Below, piece after piece: positions 1 through 8,097 of a stretch of DNA of 39,252 nucleotides. Position 1 is the first letter of the stretch, and the number at the start of each line of letters is the position of its first letter. The stretch is from an uncultured Pelagibacteraceae bacterium (lineage in GTDB: Bacteria > Pseudomonadota > Alphaproteobacteria > Pelagibacterales > Pelagibacteraceae): contig CACNFL010000012.1 in assembly GCA_902619745.1 (NCBI GenBank), forward strand, positions 1-39,252, read 5' to 3'. The notes under the pieces were generated by a model. It was not told where the DNA came from. It saw nothing but the letters and a program-made list of their open reading frames with translations, and did no database searches. Position numbers and translations under genes: made by a program.

Positions 1-1
1 A

Positions 2-1432
2 CAAATAGAAGAAGATTCAAATAATAAAGAAAATGTTACTGAAACAGAAAATCCAGGTGAAGAAAAAGAAAAAAAGAAAGAACTTAGATTTAAATTTAAA
101 AGATACAAAATTCAGGAAGTAATTAAACCTAATCAAGTAATTCTTGTACAAGTTATTAAAGATGAAAGAGGTCAAAAAGGTGCTGCATTAAGCACTTTTA
201 TTTCTATTGCTGGTAAATACATAGTATTAATGCCAAACACACCTAAAGGAGGAGGTATATCAAGAAAAATATTTAATCCTGCTGATAGAAAAAAAATAAG
301 AACAATTTTAAATGAAATTGAAATACCTAAAGAGATGGGATTAATTGTAAGAACTGCTGGAAGCAATAAAACAAAAAATGAAATAAATAGTGATTTAACA
401 ACTTTGATCAATACTTGGAGTCAAATAAAAGAAAATGCAATAAACTCTATTGCTCCTTCTTTAATTCATCAAGAAAGTGAAATAATTAAAAGAACTTTAA
501 GAGATATGTTTGACGAAAATACCCAAAATATAATTGTAGAAGGTAACGAGGGTTATAAAAAAGCTCAATCGTTCATGAAAACTATGATGCCACCAAGTGT
601 GAAAAAAGTAAAAAAATATAGAGGAAAAATTCCACTGTTTATTCAAGAAAATATTGAACAAAAATTAAATCAAATATTTGAATCCGAAATTAAACTTAAA
701 TCAGGAGGATATCTGGTTATTAACCCAACAGAGGCTTTGGTTTCTATTGATATAAATTCTGGAAGTTCAATTAAGGGAAAAAATGTTGAAAGCACTGCTT
801 TAGATACAAATGTTGAAGCTGCAGAGGAAATCGCGAGACAAATAAAAATAAGAGATTTGTCTGGTTTAATAATTATAGATTTTATCGATATGTTGAGTTA
901 CGGAAATAGAAGATTGGTTGAAAGAAAACTAAAAGAAAAATGCAGATCAGATAGAGCCAGAATTCAAATTGGAAGAATAAGTAATTTTGGTCTTCTGGAG
1001 ATGTCAAGACAAAGACTGAGGGAAAGCGCAATAAAATGGAAAGTTACACTAACCGACGAGTCTTTTGCTCAAAAACTTTTAAAAATTGTCGAGTTAAAAG
1101 CTGTAATTAACAAAGCTAAATTTGTTGAATTAAAAGTTTGTGAAAAAATTTCAGATTTCCTTAAAGAAAATTTTGTTAATGACTTAACTTATTTTGAGAA
1201 AAAAAATAAAATGAAAATAGATATTATTAGCGATAATTCTTTAATTATACCTGAATACATTATAGATATTAAAAATAAATCAAAGAAAACAATTGAATTA
1301 GTAGAATATTACGAAAAATTAAAAAATTTAGAAATCCAAAATAAGGAAAATAAAATTTTAGAAAAAAAAGAGCATAAAAAAATTAACAAAAAAACTTATA
1401 AGAAAAAAAAATATTATAAAAAGACTAAATAA
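2..1432 (+). CDS. rne: Ribonuclease E/G, 5'-truncated by the window edge
   Basis: This is the catalytic part of an RNase E/G endoribonuclease, which starts mRNA decay and processes rRNA and tRNA precursors. The frame is open from base 2 and encodes 476 visible residues. The ATG at 230 is internal, because S1-domain sequence (IQEVIKPNQVILVQVIKDER, then RGQKGAALSTF) is readable upstream of it, preceded by an acidic Glu/Asn/Lys-rich stretch typical of alphaproteobacterial S1 inserts. The two catalytic Mg-binding aspartates are present in SIDINSGS (visible residue 250) and IIIDFIDM (residue 293), with the same 43-residue spacing as E. coli D303/D346. LLEMSRQRL follows at about 332-339, but the zinc-link CPxCxG expected about 17 residues after its Met is absent (Thr351, Ser354). 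The protein ends in a short Lys-rich tail with no long degradosome scaffold. It converges on thiG with an 8-bp overlap. Confidence 0.95.
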   Translation, partial: QIEEDSNNKENVTETENPGEEKEKKKELRFKFKRYKIQEVIKPNQVILVQVIKDERGQKGAALSTFISIAGKYIVLMPNTPKGGGISRKIFNPADRKKIRTILNEIEIPKEMGLIVRTAGSNKTKNEINSDLTTLINTWSQIKENAINSIAPSLIHQESEIIKRTLRDMFDENTQNIIVEGNEGYKKAQSFMKTMMPPSVKKVKKYRGKIPLFIQENIEQKLNQIFESEIKLKSGGYLVINPTEALVSIDINSGSSIKGKNVESTALDTNVEAAEEIARQIKIRDLSGLIIIDFIDMLSYGNRRLVERKLKEKCRSDRARIQIGRISNFGLLEMSRQRLRESAIKWKVTLTDESFAQKLLKIVELKAVINKAKFVELKVCEKISDFLKENFVNDLTYFEKKNKMKIDIISDNSLIIPEYIIDIKNKSKKTIELVEYYEKLKNLEIQNKENKILEKKEHKKINKKTYKKKKYYKKTK

Positions 1433-2198
1433 TTCCTTTTGATGGTGAGGATGGATTGCCCATTAAAATTTTATCTATTCTTCCAGATTTGTAAGATTGT
1501 CTTCCCGCAATAACGGCATTTTTAAAAGCTAAAGCCATTTCAAATGGTTTTTTTGCTTTTGCTATAGCTGTGTTAACAAGCACTCCATCACATCCTAATT
1601 CCATTGCAATTGTAGCGTCTGAAGCTTGACCTAAACCAGCATCAATAATTAATGGAAGTTTGGTTTGTTTTCTAATTATTTGAATATTAATTTTGTTTTG
1701 TATGCCTAATCCTGATCCAATTGGTGCAGCTAGTGGCATAATAGCGTCAGCACCTGAATTCTCTAAACGCTTAGCCATTAAAGGATCATCATTACAATAA
1801 ACCATAACCTTAAAACCTTCTTTAGCGAGAACTTCTGTAGATTTTAAAGTTTCAATCATGTCTGGAAATAAATTCTTTTTATCTCCTAAAACTTCTAATT
1901 TAACTAACTTCCAACCACCTATTTCTCTTGCTAATCTTAAAGTCCTCAAAGCTTCTTTTGAATTAAAGCATCCAGCGGTATTGGGTAAATATGTAATCTT
2001 TTTTGGATCAATATAATCCATAAGCAAAGGCTTATTTTTATCTGAAATATTGACCCTTCTTACAGCAACTGTTACGATTTCTGCCCCAGACAGTTTAATT
2101 GCTTTTGCACATTCAGACATGCTTTTATATTTTCCTGTTCCAACAATTAATCTGGAATTAAATTTTTTATTCGCAATAATTAGATCATCTTTTTTCAA
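1425..2198 (-). CDS. thiG: Thiazole synthase ThiG
   Basis: ThiG condenses 1-deoxy-xylulose 5-phosphate, dehydroglycine and the sulfur of ThiS thiocarboxylate into the thiazole of thiamine. The family is recognisable along its whole length: FNSRLIVGTGKY near the start, the Schiff-base lysine in VKLEVLGD (residue 100 from the chosen start), MPLAAPIGSGLGI, and the phosphate-binding DAGLGQASDA and VLVNTAIAKAKKP. I chose the TTG at 2198 (257 aa). It has an ideal Shine-Dalgarno GGAGG eight bases upstream, whereas the longer TTG at 2213 would start inside thiS without one. The gene follows the thiS stop by one base and is co-transcribed with it. No thiC, thiO or other thi gene is in the window. Confidence 0.95.
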   Translation of the reverse strand: MKKDDLIIANKKFNSRLIVGTGKYKSMSECAKAIKLSGAEIVTVAVRRVNISDKNKPLLMDYIDPKKITYLPNTAGCFNSKEALRTLRLAREIGGWKLVKLEVLGDKKNLFPDMIETLKSTEVLAKEGFKVMVYCNDDPLMAKRLENSGADAIMPLAAPIGSGLGIQNKINIQIIRKQTKLPLIIDAGLGQASDATIAMELGCDGVLVNTAIAKAKKPFEMALAFKNAVIAGRQSYKSGRIDKILMGNPSSPSKGII

Positions 2199-2199
2199 A

Positions 2200-2418
2200 T
2201 TAACCACCTCCAATAAAATGAACTATTTCAATCTTATCATTTTTATTTAATTTTATTTTATTAATTTTTTTTTTATCTATTATTTCCTCATTAAGCTCAA
2301 TTGCTACTTTATTTAGTGGTATTTTTAGATTTTTTAATACTAGCGATAAGTTAGAATCTTGAGTTATAAATTTGATTTTACCATTTATTTTAATTTTTAT
2401 TTTTTTTATTTTTTTCAT
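2200..2418 (-). CDS. thiS: Sulfur carrier protein ThiS
   Basis: This is a 72-aa ubiquitin-fold sulfur carrier. Its C-terminal glycine is adenylated and converted to a thiocarboxylate that gives sulfur to ThiG. The protein ends in HFIGGG, carrying the obligatory terminal Gly-Gly, and keeps the family pattern NLSLVLKNL...VAIELNEEII...KIEIVHFIGGG. It is slightly longer than the usual 65 residues because of a Lys/Ile-rich N-terminus (MKKIKKIKIKI). It is the first gene of a thiS-thiG pair and is divergent from aroQ with only 16 bp between start codons, so there is no room for a TPP riboswitch or a full promoter outside coding DNA. Confidence 0.92.
   Translation of the reverse strand: MKKIKKIKIKINGKIKFITQDSNLSLVLKNLKIPLNKVAIELNEEIIDKKKINKIKLNKNDKIEIVHFIGGG
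2207..2211 (-). promoter_or_regulatory. Shine-Dalgarno of thiG inside the last codons of thiS
   Basis: On the minus strand the last thiS codons read GGA GGT GGT TAA. The GGAGG they contain lies 8 bases before the TTG at 2198. The same bases therefore encode the essential Gly-Gly tail of ThiS and act as the ribosome binding site of thiG. This supports TTG 2198 as the thiG start. Confidence 0.65.
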
Positions 2419-2434
2419 CGTATATAAGTGCTGA

Positions 2435-2896
2435 ATGAATAATAAAATAATTATTATTAATGGTCCAAATCTTAATCTATTAGGAGAAAGAGAACAATCA
2501 CAATATGGATCAATTGAGTTTGACCAACTTAAAGAGAATTGTTCTAAAAAAGCAGAAGAAATTGGTCTTGATGTTGAATTTGTTCAATCTAATGTTGAAG
2601 GAGAGCTTGTTAATATTATTCAAGATGCTAGGAAAAAATTTGATGGTATGATTATAAATGCTGCTGCGTTTACTCATACCTCTGTAGCCATAAGAGATGC
2701 TCTAGATTTATTTAAAAAACCAATAATTGAGCTACATTTATCTAATATTTATAAAAGAGAGGAATTTAGACATAAATCACTTATAAGTGGTGTAGTAACT
2801 GGAGGAATTTTTGGATTAGGTGCTGAAGGATATATTTTAGCCATAATTTCATTACAAAAGACTTTACATAATGAAAATAGACAAAAAAATAATTAA
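2435..2896 (+). CDS. aroQ: 3-dehydroquinate dehydratase, type II
   Basis: This enzyme catalyses the third step of the shikimate pathway, dehydration of 3-dehydroquinate to 3-dehydroshikimate. At 153 aa it has the normal length for the dodecameric type II family. Diagnostic blocks are GPNLNLLGERE (10-20), the flexible-loop catalytic tyrosine in QYGS (Tyr24), INAAAFTHTSVAIRDAL (75-90) and ELHLSNIYKREEFRHKSLIS, with catalytic His101. Both catalytic residues fall at the canonical numbers. It is first in aroQ-accB-accC, and its 3' end overlaps accB by 26 bp. The aroQ-accB-accC order is common in Alphaproteobacteria. Confidence 0.97.
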   Translation: MNNKIIIINGPNLNLLGEREQSQYGSIEFDQLKENCSKKAEEIGLDVEFVQSNVEGELVNIIQDARKKFDGMIINAAAFTHTSVAIRDALDLFKKPIIELHLSNIYKREEFRHKSLISGVVTGGIFGLGAEGYILAIISLQKTLHNENRQKNN

Positions 2897-3305
2897 AGAA
2901 TTAAGTGATTATTTAAAAGAATTTAATCTTACTGAAATAGAGATAACTGAAAAGGATACAAAAATTAAAGTATCAAAAAATAATGTTTCAATAAGTAATC
3001 AACCTCAAGTTATTTCGTCCTCATCACCTGTATCAAGTTCAGCACCTACTCAAACTCAAAATATCAAATCAGGAACTGAAATTACTTCACCTATAATTGG
3101 GACTGCCTATCATGCTCCAGAACCAGGTGCTAAAAAATTTGTTGAGGTTGGAAAAAAAATTAAAAAAGGTGACACAATAATGATTGTTGAGGCAATGAAA
3201 ACCATGAATCATGTTCCTTCAACATCAGATGGTGTAGTAAAAGAAATTTGTGTTGAAGATGGCCAACCTGTAGAATTTGGTCAAACTATTATTATCCTAG
3301 AATAA
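2871..3305 (+). CDS. accB: Biotin carboxyl carrier protein of acetyl-CoA carboxylase
   Basis: AccB carries the biotin that is carboxylated by AccC and passed to acetyl-CoA by AccAD, the committed step of fatty-acid synthesis. The 144-aa protein has the usual plan: an N-terminal helical region (1-40), a Ser/Pro/Gln-rich flexible linker (about 41-66) and a biotinyl domain (about 70-144). The biotinylated lysine is Lys110 in EAMKTMNHV; the usual EAMKLMN is changed at the next position to Thr. GTAYHAPEPGAKKFVEVG and PVEFGQTIIILE are typical of bacterial BCCP. It starts inside aroQ and accC begins three bases after its stop, which suggests translational coupling. accA and accD are not in the window. 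Confidence 0.96.
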   Translation: MKIDKKIIKELSDYLKEFNLTEIEITEKDTKIKVSKNNVSISNQPQVISSSSPVSSSAPTQTQNIKSGTEITSPIIGTAYHAPEPGAKKFVEVGKKIKKGDTIMIVEAMKTMNHVPSTSDGVVKEICVEDGQPVEFGQTIIILE

Positions 3306-3308
3306 ATA

Positions 3309-4646
3309 ATGTTTAAAAAAATTTTAATTGCAAACCGTGGGGAAATTGCAGTTAGAATTATTAGAGCATGTAAAGAATGGGGAATTCCTACCGTCGCTGT
3401 TCATTCTGATGTAGATAGAGAAAGCATGCATGTTAGAATGGCTGATGAAAGTGTATGTATTGGTTCTCATCAACCAGCAAACAGTTACTTAAATATTCCT
3501 GCATTAATGTCAGCAATAGAACTTACAAATGCTGATGCTGTTCATCCTGGCTATGGTTTTCTTTCTGAAAATGCAAATTTTGCAAGAATTTTAGAAGAGA
3601 ACAAAATTAATTTTATTGGAGCCTCATCAAAACATATTGAAATGATGGGTGATAAAATCCAAGCAAAAAGAATAGCTAAAGAAAATGGATTACCCGTTAT
3701 TGAGGGGTCTGAAGGAGGTGTAAAAGATGTTTCTGAAGCAAAAGAACTTTGTAAAAAAATTGGTTTTCCTGTTTTAATTAAAGCCTCAGGTGGAGGTGGA
3801 GGTAAAGGTATGAAAATAGTTTATAGGGAAGAAGAATTTGAAACGTTATTTTCAACTGCAAAATCAGAAGCACAAAAATACTTTGGTAATGACGAAGTTT
3901 ATATTGAAAAATTTTTTCAAAATCCAAGACATATTGAGGTTCAAATATTAGCTGGAAAAAATAGAGCAGTTCACCTTCATGAAAGAGATTGTTCAGTTCA
4001 AAGAAGGCATCAAAAAATGATAGAAGAAACACCAAGTCCAGTTTTAAATAATGAAATAAGAAAAGATTTATTTGAAAGAACAGTAAAAATGGTAGGTAAA
4101 ATAGGTTATATGGGAGCTGGGACTGTTGAGTTTATATATGAAGATGGAAAATTTTATTTCCTTGAAATGAATACAAGAGTTCAAGTTGAACATCCTGTAA
4201 CTGAGATGGTTACAGGAGTTGATATAATTAAAGAGCAAATTTGGATTGCTTTTTCAGGAGAAACAGCTTTAAAACAAAGCGATATAAATCCTAGAGGGCA
4301 TGCAATTGAATGTAGAATAAATGCTGAGGATGCTAGCAAAAACTTTCAGCCTTCGCCTGGAGTTATTACTATGTGTCATCAACCATCCGGTTTTAGAACC
4401 AGAGTAGATGGCGCAATATTTCAAGGATATAAAGTAACACCCTATTACGACAGTATGATTTGTAAGTTAATTTGTCATGGAAGAAACAGAACAGAAGCAA
4501 TTCAAAGAATGAATAGATCTTTAGATGAATTTGTTATTGAAGGAATAACTACAACAATACCTCTACATAAAAAATTACTAAACCACAAAAAATTTATCAA
4601 TTCAGATTTTAACGTTAGTTGGCTAGATAAAGATTCAATTGTTTAA
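3309..4646 (+). CDS. accC: Biotin carboxylase subunit of acetyl-CoA carboxylase
   Basis: AccC carboxylates the biotin on AccB, using ATP and bicarbonate. The 445-aa length matches the E. coli enzyme (449). An ATP-grasp protein is clear: N-terminal KILIANRGEIAVRIIRA, the glycine-rich ATP loop GGGGGKGM (161-168), HERDCSVQRRHQK with the biotin-site lysine, FLEMNTRVQVEHPVTEMVTG with the metal and bicarbonate residues, and the C-terminal domain motif GHAIECRINAED. It is last in the aroQ-accB-accC operon. Its stop overlaps the 3' end of the opposing DUF2155 gene by 4 bp, so there is no intergenic terminator. Confidence 0.98.
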   Translation: MFKKILIANRGEIAVRIIRACKEWGIPTVAVHSDVDRESMHVRMADESVCIGSHQPANSYLNIPALMSAIELTNADAVHPGYGFLSENANFARILEENKINFIGASSKHIEMMGDKIQAKRIAKENGLPVIEGSEGGVKDVSEAKELCKKIGFPVLIKASGGGGGKGMKIVYREEEFETLFSTAKSEAQKYFGNDEVYIEKFFQNPRHIEVQILAGKNRAVHLHERDCSVQRRHQKMIEETPSPVLNNEIRKDLFERTVKMVGKIGYMGAGTVEFIYEDGKFYFLEMNTRVQVEHPVTEMVTGVDIIKEQIWIAFSGETALKQSDINPRGHAIECRINAEDASKNFQPSPGVITMCHQPSGFRTRVDGAIFQGYKVTPYYDSMICKLICHGRNRTEAIQRMNRSLDEFVIEGITTTIPLHKKLLNHKKFINSDFNVSWLDKDSIV

Positions 4647-5050
4647 TAACAGTTTACAAGCCAAAGATCATAAACAGGATGATCAAAAGGTGTAATTGAT
4701 GGACTTGATGAAAACATCCAACCATTAAAAACAAAAACTTCATCATTATTTTTATTAGTCAAATCTCGAACTTGAATATAAGCAGTTATTTCTGGATTAT
4801 CATCAAATTCCGAATTTTTACATTTCAGACTTTTAATTGATAAATCTTTAAACTTTATTAATTCTCCATTATTAAGTTTAAGCAAAGTATTTTTAGAACT
4901 TATTTTATCTAAAATTTTTATATCAGTAAAAGTTCCCTCTAAATTACTTTTTGCGTTTGAGTTAAAAACTAAACAAAAATAAAATAAAAAAACTATATAG
5001 ATTAATTTAAAATTATTCTTTCCAACTTGAGTATTTCTTTTTAACACCAT
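4643..5050 (-). CDS. DUF2155 periplasmic protein
   Basis: This is a small secreted protein of unknown biochemical role that I place in the alphaproteobacterial DUF2155 family. The N-terminus is a signal peptide: basic KRNTQVGKNNFK, a hydrophobic stretch LIYIVFLFYFCLVF, and a probable cleavage site after SNA (about residue 33). The family hallmark is near the C-terminus: VFNGWMFSSSPSITPFDHPVYDLWLVNC. There are two cysteines in the mature part, in SLKCKN and the penultimate Cys134, which could pair in the periplasm. Its start lies inside the upstream NDUFA12 gene (38-bp overlap), so the two are almost certainly co-transcribed. The same pairing near accBC is known in other Alphaproteobacteria. 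Confidence 0.85.
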   Translation of the reverse strand: MVLKRNTQVGKNNFKLIYIVFLFYFCLVFNSNAKSNLEGTFTDIKILDKISSKNTLLKLNNGELIKFKDLSIKSLKCKNSEFDDNPEITAYIQVRDLTNKNNDEVFVFNGWMFSSSPSITPFDHPVYDLWLVNCY

Positions 5051-5372
5051 CTTGATTTTTATTTGGATAATATGCTGAGTCTGTTCCAGTTAAATTTTCT
5101 TGGTGTGGTTTTTGCCATTCGTATTTTTCTAAAGTATGTTTTTTCTCAATTTTATTTGGTGTAAAATGTATCCAAGAATACCATTCAACAGGAATTTTTG
5201 ATGCGTCAATTGTGTTTGAATAGATTACCCATCTTTTTCCTTTTTTACTCTCATAGTATTTATTGCCTAACTTATCAGTACCAACTAGTTTTCCAAAAAA
5301 AATTGTTTTTAGTCTTGTTCCAAATGTATCTTGATTCCACCATGTGAAAATTTTTCTTAAGAGTGTCAACAT
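5013..5372 (-). CDS. NADH:ubiquinone oxidoreductase accessory subunit, NDUFA12 / B17.2 family
   Basis: This 119-aa protein is a homologue of the mitochondrial complex I accessory subunit NDUFA12, one of the few accessory subunits conserved in Alphaproteobacteria. It lies at the matrix/cytoplasmic face of the complex. Family features are the N-terminal TWWNQDTFGTRLKTIFFGKLVG, YYESKKGKRWVIYS, the IPVEWYSWIH core and the C-terminal WQKPHQENLTGT followed by a Tyr-Pro segment. There is no signal peptide or membrane helix, which fits a peripheral subunit. It lies outside any nuo operon, as in other Alphaproteobacteria, and leads a two-gene unit with the DUF2155 gene. Divergent from the TSCPD gene. 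Confidence 0.9.
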   Translation of the reverse strand: MLTLLRKIFTWWNQDTFGTRLKTIFFGKLVGTDKLGNKYYESKKGKRWVIYSNTIDASKIPVEWYSWIHFTPNKIEKKHTLEKYEWQKPHQENLTGTDSAYYPNKNQDGVKKKYSSWKE

Positions 5373-5486
5373 AATATTTTTCTATTTATTCAATTAAAAA
5401 TTGTAAAATTTAAATTAGACTAAAATATGAATATGTATATAAATTAATTGATTCATTATTCAAATTAAAATTTAAATTGAGGTCAA
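5373..5486. promoter_or_regulatory. Divergent intergenic region, NDUFA12 / TSCPD gene
   Basis: At 114 bp this is the longest non-coding stretch in the window. It is extremely AT-rich, with several -10-like hexamers, for example TATAAA at 5438-5443 on the plus strand, but no convincing -35. A good Shine-Dalgarno GAGG (5479-5482) precedes the plus-strand ATG at 5487. Both flanking genes must start transcription here. I see no hairpin, riboswitch or tRNA. Confidence 0.5.
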
Positions 5487-6311
5487 ATGGCAAAGTATTT
5501 AGTTGAAACTTATTATACCTGTACCTTCAAAGTAAATCATTATTTAGATGATATAAACGAGATAGAACTAAAAAATTTAGAAAAAAGAGATGATGGTAAA
5601 TTTGAGGTTTTAGACGTAAAACTTGATAACAGAAAAACAAAAAATCTAGACCCTAAAAACAATAAAGTCCTTGAAAACAACAAAGTAGAAGTAGTTACTG
5701 AAACCGATACAAAAAACCCAATAAATAAAGAAAGTGTAATAAAAACTATAAACACAGCTAACGAGAAGTCAGGTAAAAGATTTAGCATGCCTGATAGAAG
5801 AAAAGGATATATTCAAAAAGCTACTATTGGTGACCACAAAGTTTACCTACATACTGGAGAATATGAAGATGGAAAAATTGGAGAAATATTTATTGATACT
5901 AGTAAAGAAGGTGAGCTTGTTAAAGCATTAATGAATAATTTTGCAATTGCTGTTTCTCTAGGCCTTCAATATGGTGTTCCTTTAGATGAGTTTATAAGTG
6001 CATTTGTAGGTACAAAATTTGAACCCTCTGGCAAAGTCTATGGTAATGATAGAATTTTAAGCGCTACATCAATTTTGGATTATATTTTCAGAGAGTTAGC
6101 AATTTCATATCAAAATAGAGAAGATCTAGCCCATACTCCAGCTATTGGAGGAAATGATACAATCAGTGCAGAAGATCAAAGCTCTGAAGATCAAAGTCAA
6201 TTATTGAAAATTGTAAAAGATATTACTAGTAAAGGTTTCGTAAGGAATAATTATAAAAAAAATCTAGTTGATCTTTCAGATGTAAAAATAAGTTTAAAAG
6301 GTAAAAAATAA
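5487..6311 (+). CDS. Stand-alone TSCPD-domain protein related to the C-terminus of class II (B12-dependent) ribonucleotide reductase
   Basis: The protein is 274 aa. Residues about 98-218 closely resemble the C-terminal TSCPD-type domain of adenosylcobalamin-dependent Nrd[73 protein letters not shown] and [16 protein letters not shown]. The N-terminal 50 residues ([20 protein letters not shown]) form a separate small domain, and a Lys/Asn/Thr-rich linker (about 50-97) joins the two. No catalytic ribonucleotide reductase barrel is encoded here or beside it, so it cannot reduce nucleotides alone. An accessory, regulatory or nucleic-acid-binding role is possible but unproven. The gene is single, has a strong GAGG Shine-Dalgarno, and ends one base before aspS on the other strand. 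Confidence 0.8.
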   Translation: MAKYLVETYYTCTFKVNHYLDDINEIELKNLEKRDDGKFEVLDVKLDNRKTKNLDPKNNKVLENNKVEVVTETDTKNPINKESVIKTINTANEKSGKRFSMPDRRKGYIQKATIGDHKVYLHTGEYEDGKIGEIFIDTSKEGELVKALMNNFAIAVSLGLQYGVPLDEFISAFVGTKFEPSGKVYGNDRILSATSILDYIFRELAISYQNREDLAHTPAIGGNDTISAEDQSSEDQSQLLKIVKDITSKGFVRNNYKKNLVDLSDVKISLKGKK

Positions 6312-6312
6312 G

Positions 6313-8097
6313 TTATTTTTTAGTTTTTAAAGCTAAATTTAATTCTTTCAATTGATCTGGATTAACCTCAGATGGTGCATTCATCATTAAATCTTGCGCG
6401 TTTTGGTTCATCGGAAACATAGTAACTTCTCTAATATTTTTCTCATCAGCTAGTAACATTACGATTCTATCAATACCAGGTGCTATTCCTCCGTGTGGCG
6501 GTGCGCCGTAACTAAGTGCATTTATCATGCCACTAAATTTTTCGTCTACTTGATTTTTATCATATCCTGCAATCGAGAAAAGTTTATACATAAGTTCTGG
6601 TTTATGATTTCTAATAGCTCCTGAAGATAATTCTATACCATTACAAACTATGTCGTATTGATAAGCAAGTATATCTAATGGGTTTTCAAAATCTTTTTCA
6701 CTTAAATCACCTTGTGGCATTGAAAATGGATTATGACTAAATTTAATCTTGTTTGTTGTTTCATCTTTTTCAAACATTGGATAGTCTACGACCCAGCAAA
6801 ATGCGAAAACATTTTCATCAATTAAATCTAGATCTTTTGCAATTTTATCTCTTGCTAGTGCGGTAATTTTTTCCAGTTCGTCTTGTTTTCCACAAGCCAT
6901 GAAAATACTATCCCCTATTTTACAGTTTGTTTTTTTCATAATTTCAGCCAATGCATCTTGAGAAAAGAATTTTCCTATAGGTCCTTTTGCTGAAATTTCT
7001 TTATCTTTTTCAAAAGTAAAATAAGCTAAACCAGAAGCTCCTTCTTCTTTTGCCCATTTATCAATATTATCAAAAAAACTTCTTGGCTTATCTTTCGTAT
7101 TTCTTGTAATAATACATCTTACTTTAGATCCAGATTTTACTAATTTTTTAAATATTTCAAATGAAACATCTTCTCTAGTAAATATTTCAGTAATATCATT
7201 TATAATAAGTGGATTTCTTAAATCTGGTTTATCAGTACCATATTTAAGCATTGCTTCCATGTATGAAATTTTTGGAAATTTATCAAACATCATTTTTTTT
7301 TTAGAAAAATTTTTAAACGTATTAACCATTAACTTTTCAACAACATTAAATACATCCTCTTGTTCAACAAATGACATTTCTAAATCTAACTGATAAAACT
7401 CCCCAGGACTTCTGTCTGCCCTTGCATCTTCATCTCTGAAACAAGGTGCAATTTGAAAGTATCTATCGAAGCCCGAAACCATTATTAATTGTTTAAATTG
7501 CTGAGGAGCTTGAGGTAATGCATAAAATTTTCCTGGATTTAAACGACTAGGTACTAGGAAATCTCTAGCACCCTCTGGACTGGATGAGGTTAAAATTGGT
7601 GTTTGAAATTCTAAAAAACCTAATTTAGTCATTTCATTTCGAATATATGAAATAACTTTAGATCTTAAAATAATATTTTCATGAATTTTTTTTCTTCTTA
7701 AATCTAAAAATCTATATTTCAATCTTATTTCTTCAGCATACTCTTGATCACTAAAGATGGGCATAGGTAGCTCTTTACAAGTGCCTAAAACTTCATGCTT
7801 CTCAATAACAACCTCTATTTCACCTGTATCAATTTCAGAATTAATTGTTTCTTTAGATCTATTGACAACTTTCCCCTCAACTTTAATTACTGTCTCTAAT
7901 TGCATTTTTTCTAAATCTGAAAAATATTTATTATCTTTATCAATTATACATTGGGTAATTCCGTAATTATCTCTTATATCAATAAACAATAAGTTCCCAT
8001 GGTCTCTTTTTTTATTTATCCAGCCTGCAAGAGAAATTTTTTTATCTACATGCTCTTTTCTTAATTCATTACACTTATGTGTTCTGTATTTATTCAA
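6313..8097 (-). CDS. aspS: Aspartyl-tRNA synthetase
   Basis: This class IIb synthetase charges tRNA-Asp and, in genomes without AsnRS, often tRNA-Asn too. The 594 residues match the bacterial type: an N-terminal OB anticodon-binding domain starting YRTHKCNELRKEHVDKKISLAGW, motif 2 in CFRDEDARADRSPGEFYQLD, the bacterial GAD insertion domain, then SSGAIRNH and motif 3 GGIAPGIDRIVMLL. The start is a TTG at 8097 placed immediately after the hdaA stop (TAATTG), with GAGG five bases upstream inside the end of hdaA. The alignment of the first residues with the family supports this start. It is last in DUF2066-hdaA-aspS. Confidence 0.97.
   Translation of the reverse strand: MNKYRTHKCNELRKEHVDKKISLAGWINKKRDHGNLLFIDIRDNYGITQCIIDKDNKYFSDLEKMQLETVIKVEGKVVNRSKETINSEIDTGEIEVVIEKHEVLGTCKELPMPIFSDQEYAEEIRLKYRFLDLRRKKIHENIILRSKVISYIRNEMTKLGFLEFQTPILTSSSPEGARDFLVPSRLNPGKFYALPQAPQQFKQLIMVSGFDRYFQIAPCFRDEDARADRSPGEFYQLDLEMSFVEQEDVFNVVEKLMVNTFKNFSKKKMMFDKFPKISYMEAMLKYGTDKPDLRNPLIINDITEIFTREDVSFEIFKKLVKSGSKVRCIITRNTKDKPRSFFDNIDKWAKEEGASGLAYFTFEKDKEISAKGPIGKFFSQDALAEIMKKTNCKIGDSIFMACGKQDELEKITALARDKIAKDLDLIDENVFAFCWVVDYPMFEKDETTNKIKFSHNPFSMPQGDLSEKDFENPLDILAYQYDIVCNGIELSSGAIRNHKPELMYKLFSIAGYDKNQVDEKFSGMINALSYGAPPHGGIAPGIDRIVMLLADEKNIREVTMFPMNQNAQDLMMNAPSEVNPDQLKELNLALKTKK

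Noticed and set aside
230..1432. RNase E starting at ATG 230
   Set aside because: Clear S1-domain sequence is readable in the same frame from base 2, so the gene starts before the window.
2403..2440. TPP riboswitch ahead of thiS
   Set aside because: Only 16 bp separate thiS from divergent aroQ, and no THI-box sequence is visible in or next to it.
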